A stretch of DNA of 64,000 nucleotides, taken from positions 682,001-746,000 of the forward strand of contig CAWGLR010000001.1 of NCBI GenBank assembly GCA_963823565.1, read 5' to 3'. The notes beneath the pieces are model-generated. The model ran no database searches. It was not told the DNA's origin and saw nothing but the letters and a program-made list of their open reading frames with translations. This document shows, piece by piece, positions 63,019-64,000 of the stretch. Position numbers and translations under genes: made by a program. Numbering within the stretch: the stretch's first letter is position 1; every line of letters starts with the position of its first letter. Source of the stretch: RHKX01 sp963823565 (GTDB taxonomy: Bacteria; Actinomycetota; Thermoleophilia; Solirubrobacterales; 70-9).

Positions 63019-63106
63019 GGAGGGGTGGCAGAGCGGTTGAATGCGCCAGTCTTGAAAACTGGTGACCGGCGACCCCGGTCCGTGGGTTCGAATCCCACCC
63101 CCTCCG
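63019..63106 (+). tRNA. tRNA-Ser (anticodon TGA)
   Basis: An 88-nt gene with acceptor GGAGGGG/CCCCTCC, anticodon stem GCCAGT/ACTGGT with loop CTTGAAA and anticodon TGA, a long variable arm and T arm GTGGG-TTCGAAT-CCCAC. It reads UCA codons, distinct from tRNA-Sec. Confidence 0.95.
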
Positions 63107-63188
63107 CTCGGACCGGACCGTCCGTGTCGCCGGCGAGGACCTCGTGCATGAGCCCGAGGGCAGCCCGAGGGCCCGCTCGAAGCCGGCG

Positions 63189-63593
63189 TCAGCTACCGAG
63201 GACGATCGAGTCCCAGCGGACCCGGCCTTCTTCGACCGCCCGCCGGACGGCGCGCTCGCGGGCGTTGAGCGACATCCGCCCGCTCTTGACCTCGAGGAAG
63301 ACGATCTCGGCGAGATCCTCGCCGGCGCCGTAAAGCCCGTCGAAGACGACGAAGTCGATCGGCGCGCCGAGGAACCGGGCGTCGCACCGGTCGAAGCGCT
63401 CCTCGAACTCCGGCAGGTACGGGACCAGCTGCTCGTAGGCACGCCCGTCGCGACTCGCGCGGCTCAGCCTGACCGACTGCCGGCGGGCGGCGTCGAGGTC
63501 GCCGGCCGTGTGCGGATGGGTCGCCCGGTAGGCGACGTACTTGACGGTGACGAAGAGCAGCGCAAGCAGCAGCGCAGGGGCGAGGGCTTCCAT
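63189..63593 (-). CDS. Holliday-junction-resolvase-like endonuclease domain protein, membrane-anchored
   Basis: The 134-residue protein has an N-terminal hydrophobic anchor (about 4-20), then GRAYEQLVPYLPEFEERF and APIDFVVFDGLY. IVFLEVKSGRMSLNARERAVRRAVEEGRVRW follows, with the Asp, Glu and Lys of a PDDEXK-like nuclease. This fits the Holliday-resolvase-like family. Start ATG at 63593. Confidence 0.87.
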   Translation of the reverse strand: MEALAPALLLALLFVTVKYVAYRATHPHTAGDLDAARRQSVRLSRASRDGRAYEQLVPYLPEFEERFDRCDARFLGAPIDFVVFDGLYGAGEDLAEIVFLEVKSGRMSLNARERAVRRAVEEGRVRWDSIVLGS

Positions 63594-63782
63594 GGGGCGA
63601 ATCTAGGAGCGGCCCCGGCGGCTGAAATCCAGCTTGCAAAGTCATCGACCGCTGCCCGGTCCGGACGCCGGCGGCGGCGCGGGGACCGGGGAACCGGACG
63701 CGAAGCGGAGGATTCGCCCGACGAGCGGCGCGAGGCGCTCGCGGGGCGGCGAACGCCCTCCCGGGCGGGTATCGTCGCCCGC

Positions 63783-64000
63783 ATGAGCACCTGCCTCGTT
63801 TCCGGCGGCGCCGGCTTCCTCGGTTCGCACCTCTGCGAGCGCCTGCTTGCCGACGGCCACCGCGTGATCTGCCTCGACAACCTCGACACGGGGTCGCTGG
63901 GCAACATCAGCCACATCCGCGACGACGGCTTCGTCTTCGACAACCACGACATCACCGAGGAGGTGCGGATCGACGAGCCGGTGGACTTCGTCTACCACCT
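63783..64000 (+). CDS. NAD-dependent sugar-nucleotide epimerase/decarboxylase (3' end outside window)
   Basis: An ATG at 63783 opens STCLVSGGAGFLGSHLCERLLADGHRVICLDNLDTGSLGNISHI, the Rossmann start of UDP-glucuronate decarboxylase or UDP-glucose epimerase relatives. The frame is open to the window edge, 72 codons. The active site is beyond the edge, so the substrate cannot be told. Confidence 0.82.
   Translation, partial: MSTCLVSGGAGFLGSHLCERLLADGHRVICLDNLDTGSLGNISHIRDDGFVFDNHDITEEVRIDEPVDFVYH

Overview
The window is high-GC DNA with densely packed genes, frequent GTG and TTG starts, many 1-14 bp gene overlaps and proteins rich in Ala, Arg, Gly and Asp. The gene set fits a high-GC actinobacterium: DUF3159, DUF3817, DUF5996 and DUF6159 proteins, a wax-ester synthase/diacylglycerol acyltransferase, split LigD modules, class I DAHP synthase and NudC. 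The class Thermoleophilia (Solirubrobacterales-like) is the most likely home, but that is an inference from gene content.

Layout. 0-9 kb: an alpha/beta hydrolase cut by the window edge, small proteins, a LigD-type ligase, an EEP nuclease, NudC, membrane proteins and a secreted lipase. 8.7-13.5 kb: an ABC-F ATPase, then a PAS-PAS-GGDEF-HD-GYP signalling protein and a DUF6159 membrane protein. 13.5-20.4 kb: an envelope-glycan cluster with two sugar epimerases, a GT2 glycosyltransferase, a large frame-broken membrane protein and two methyltransferases. 22.2-31.5 kb: a complete selenocysteine module. It has a formate dehydrogenase alpha subunit with an in-frame UGA and a SECIS-like hairpin, its Fe-S and NrfD-like membrane subunits, SelD, SelA, SelB and tRNA-Sec(UCA). 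31.5-40.3 kb: an L,D-transpeptidase, an ATP-grasp enzyme, a LigD-type polymerase, DAHP synthase, and a signalling locus with a SpoIIE-type phosphatase, a STAS protein and an EAL-HATPase fusion. 40.3-44.3 kb: small genes, several of them broken. 44.3-49.1 kb: a surface-glycan operon (asparagine-synthase-like protein, sulfotransferase, flippase). 49-64 kb: a second LigD-type polymerase, an SQR-like flavoprotein, tRNAs, a pentapeptide-repeat protein, WS/DGAT, an NHL-repeat protein, a PLP enzyme, a sugar-lactone oxidase and the start of a sugar-nucleotide epimerase.

How the genes work together. In the selenocysteine block SelD makes selenophosphate, SelA converts Ser-tRNA-Sec to Sec-tRNA-Sec, and SelB delivers it at the UGA of the neighbouring formate dehydrogenase. 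Electrons then pass through the Fe-S subunit to the membrane. The signalling genes at 10.7, 12.6 and 38.3 kb share a GCCGATAGG box 5-6 nt before the ATG. Two of them also have TCAAG exactly 14 nt upstream of the box. This resembles a sigma-28/WhiG-type promoter on leaderless genes and suggests a common regulon linking c-di-GMP turnover to partner switching.

Caveat. At least eight otherwise recognisable genes contain one or more single-base frame breaks. They include the membrane protein at 14.6-16.5 kb, the YcaQ-like gene, a DUF2188-like gene, a potassium channel and the NHL protein. This looks more like residual indel error in the assembly than true gene decay, but the sequence alone cannot settle it.
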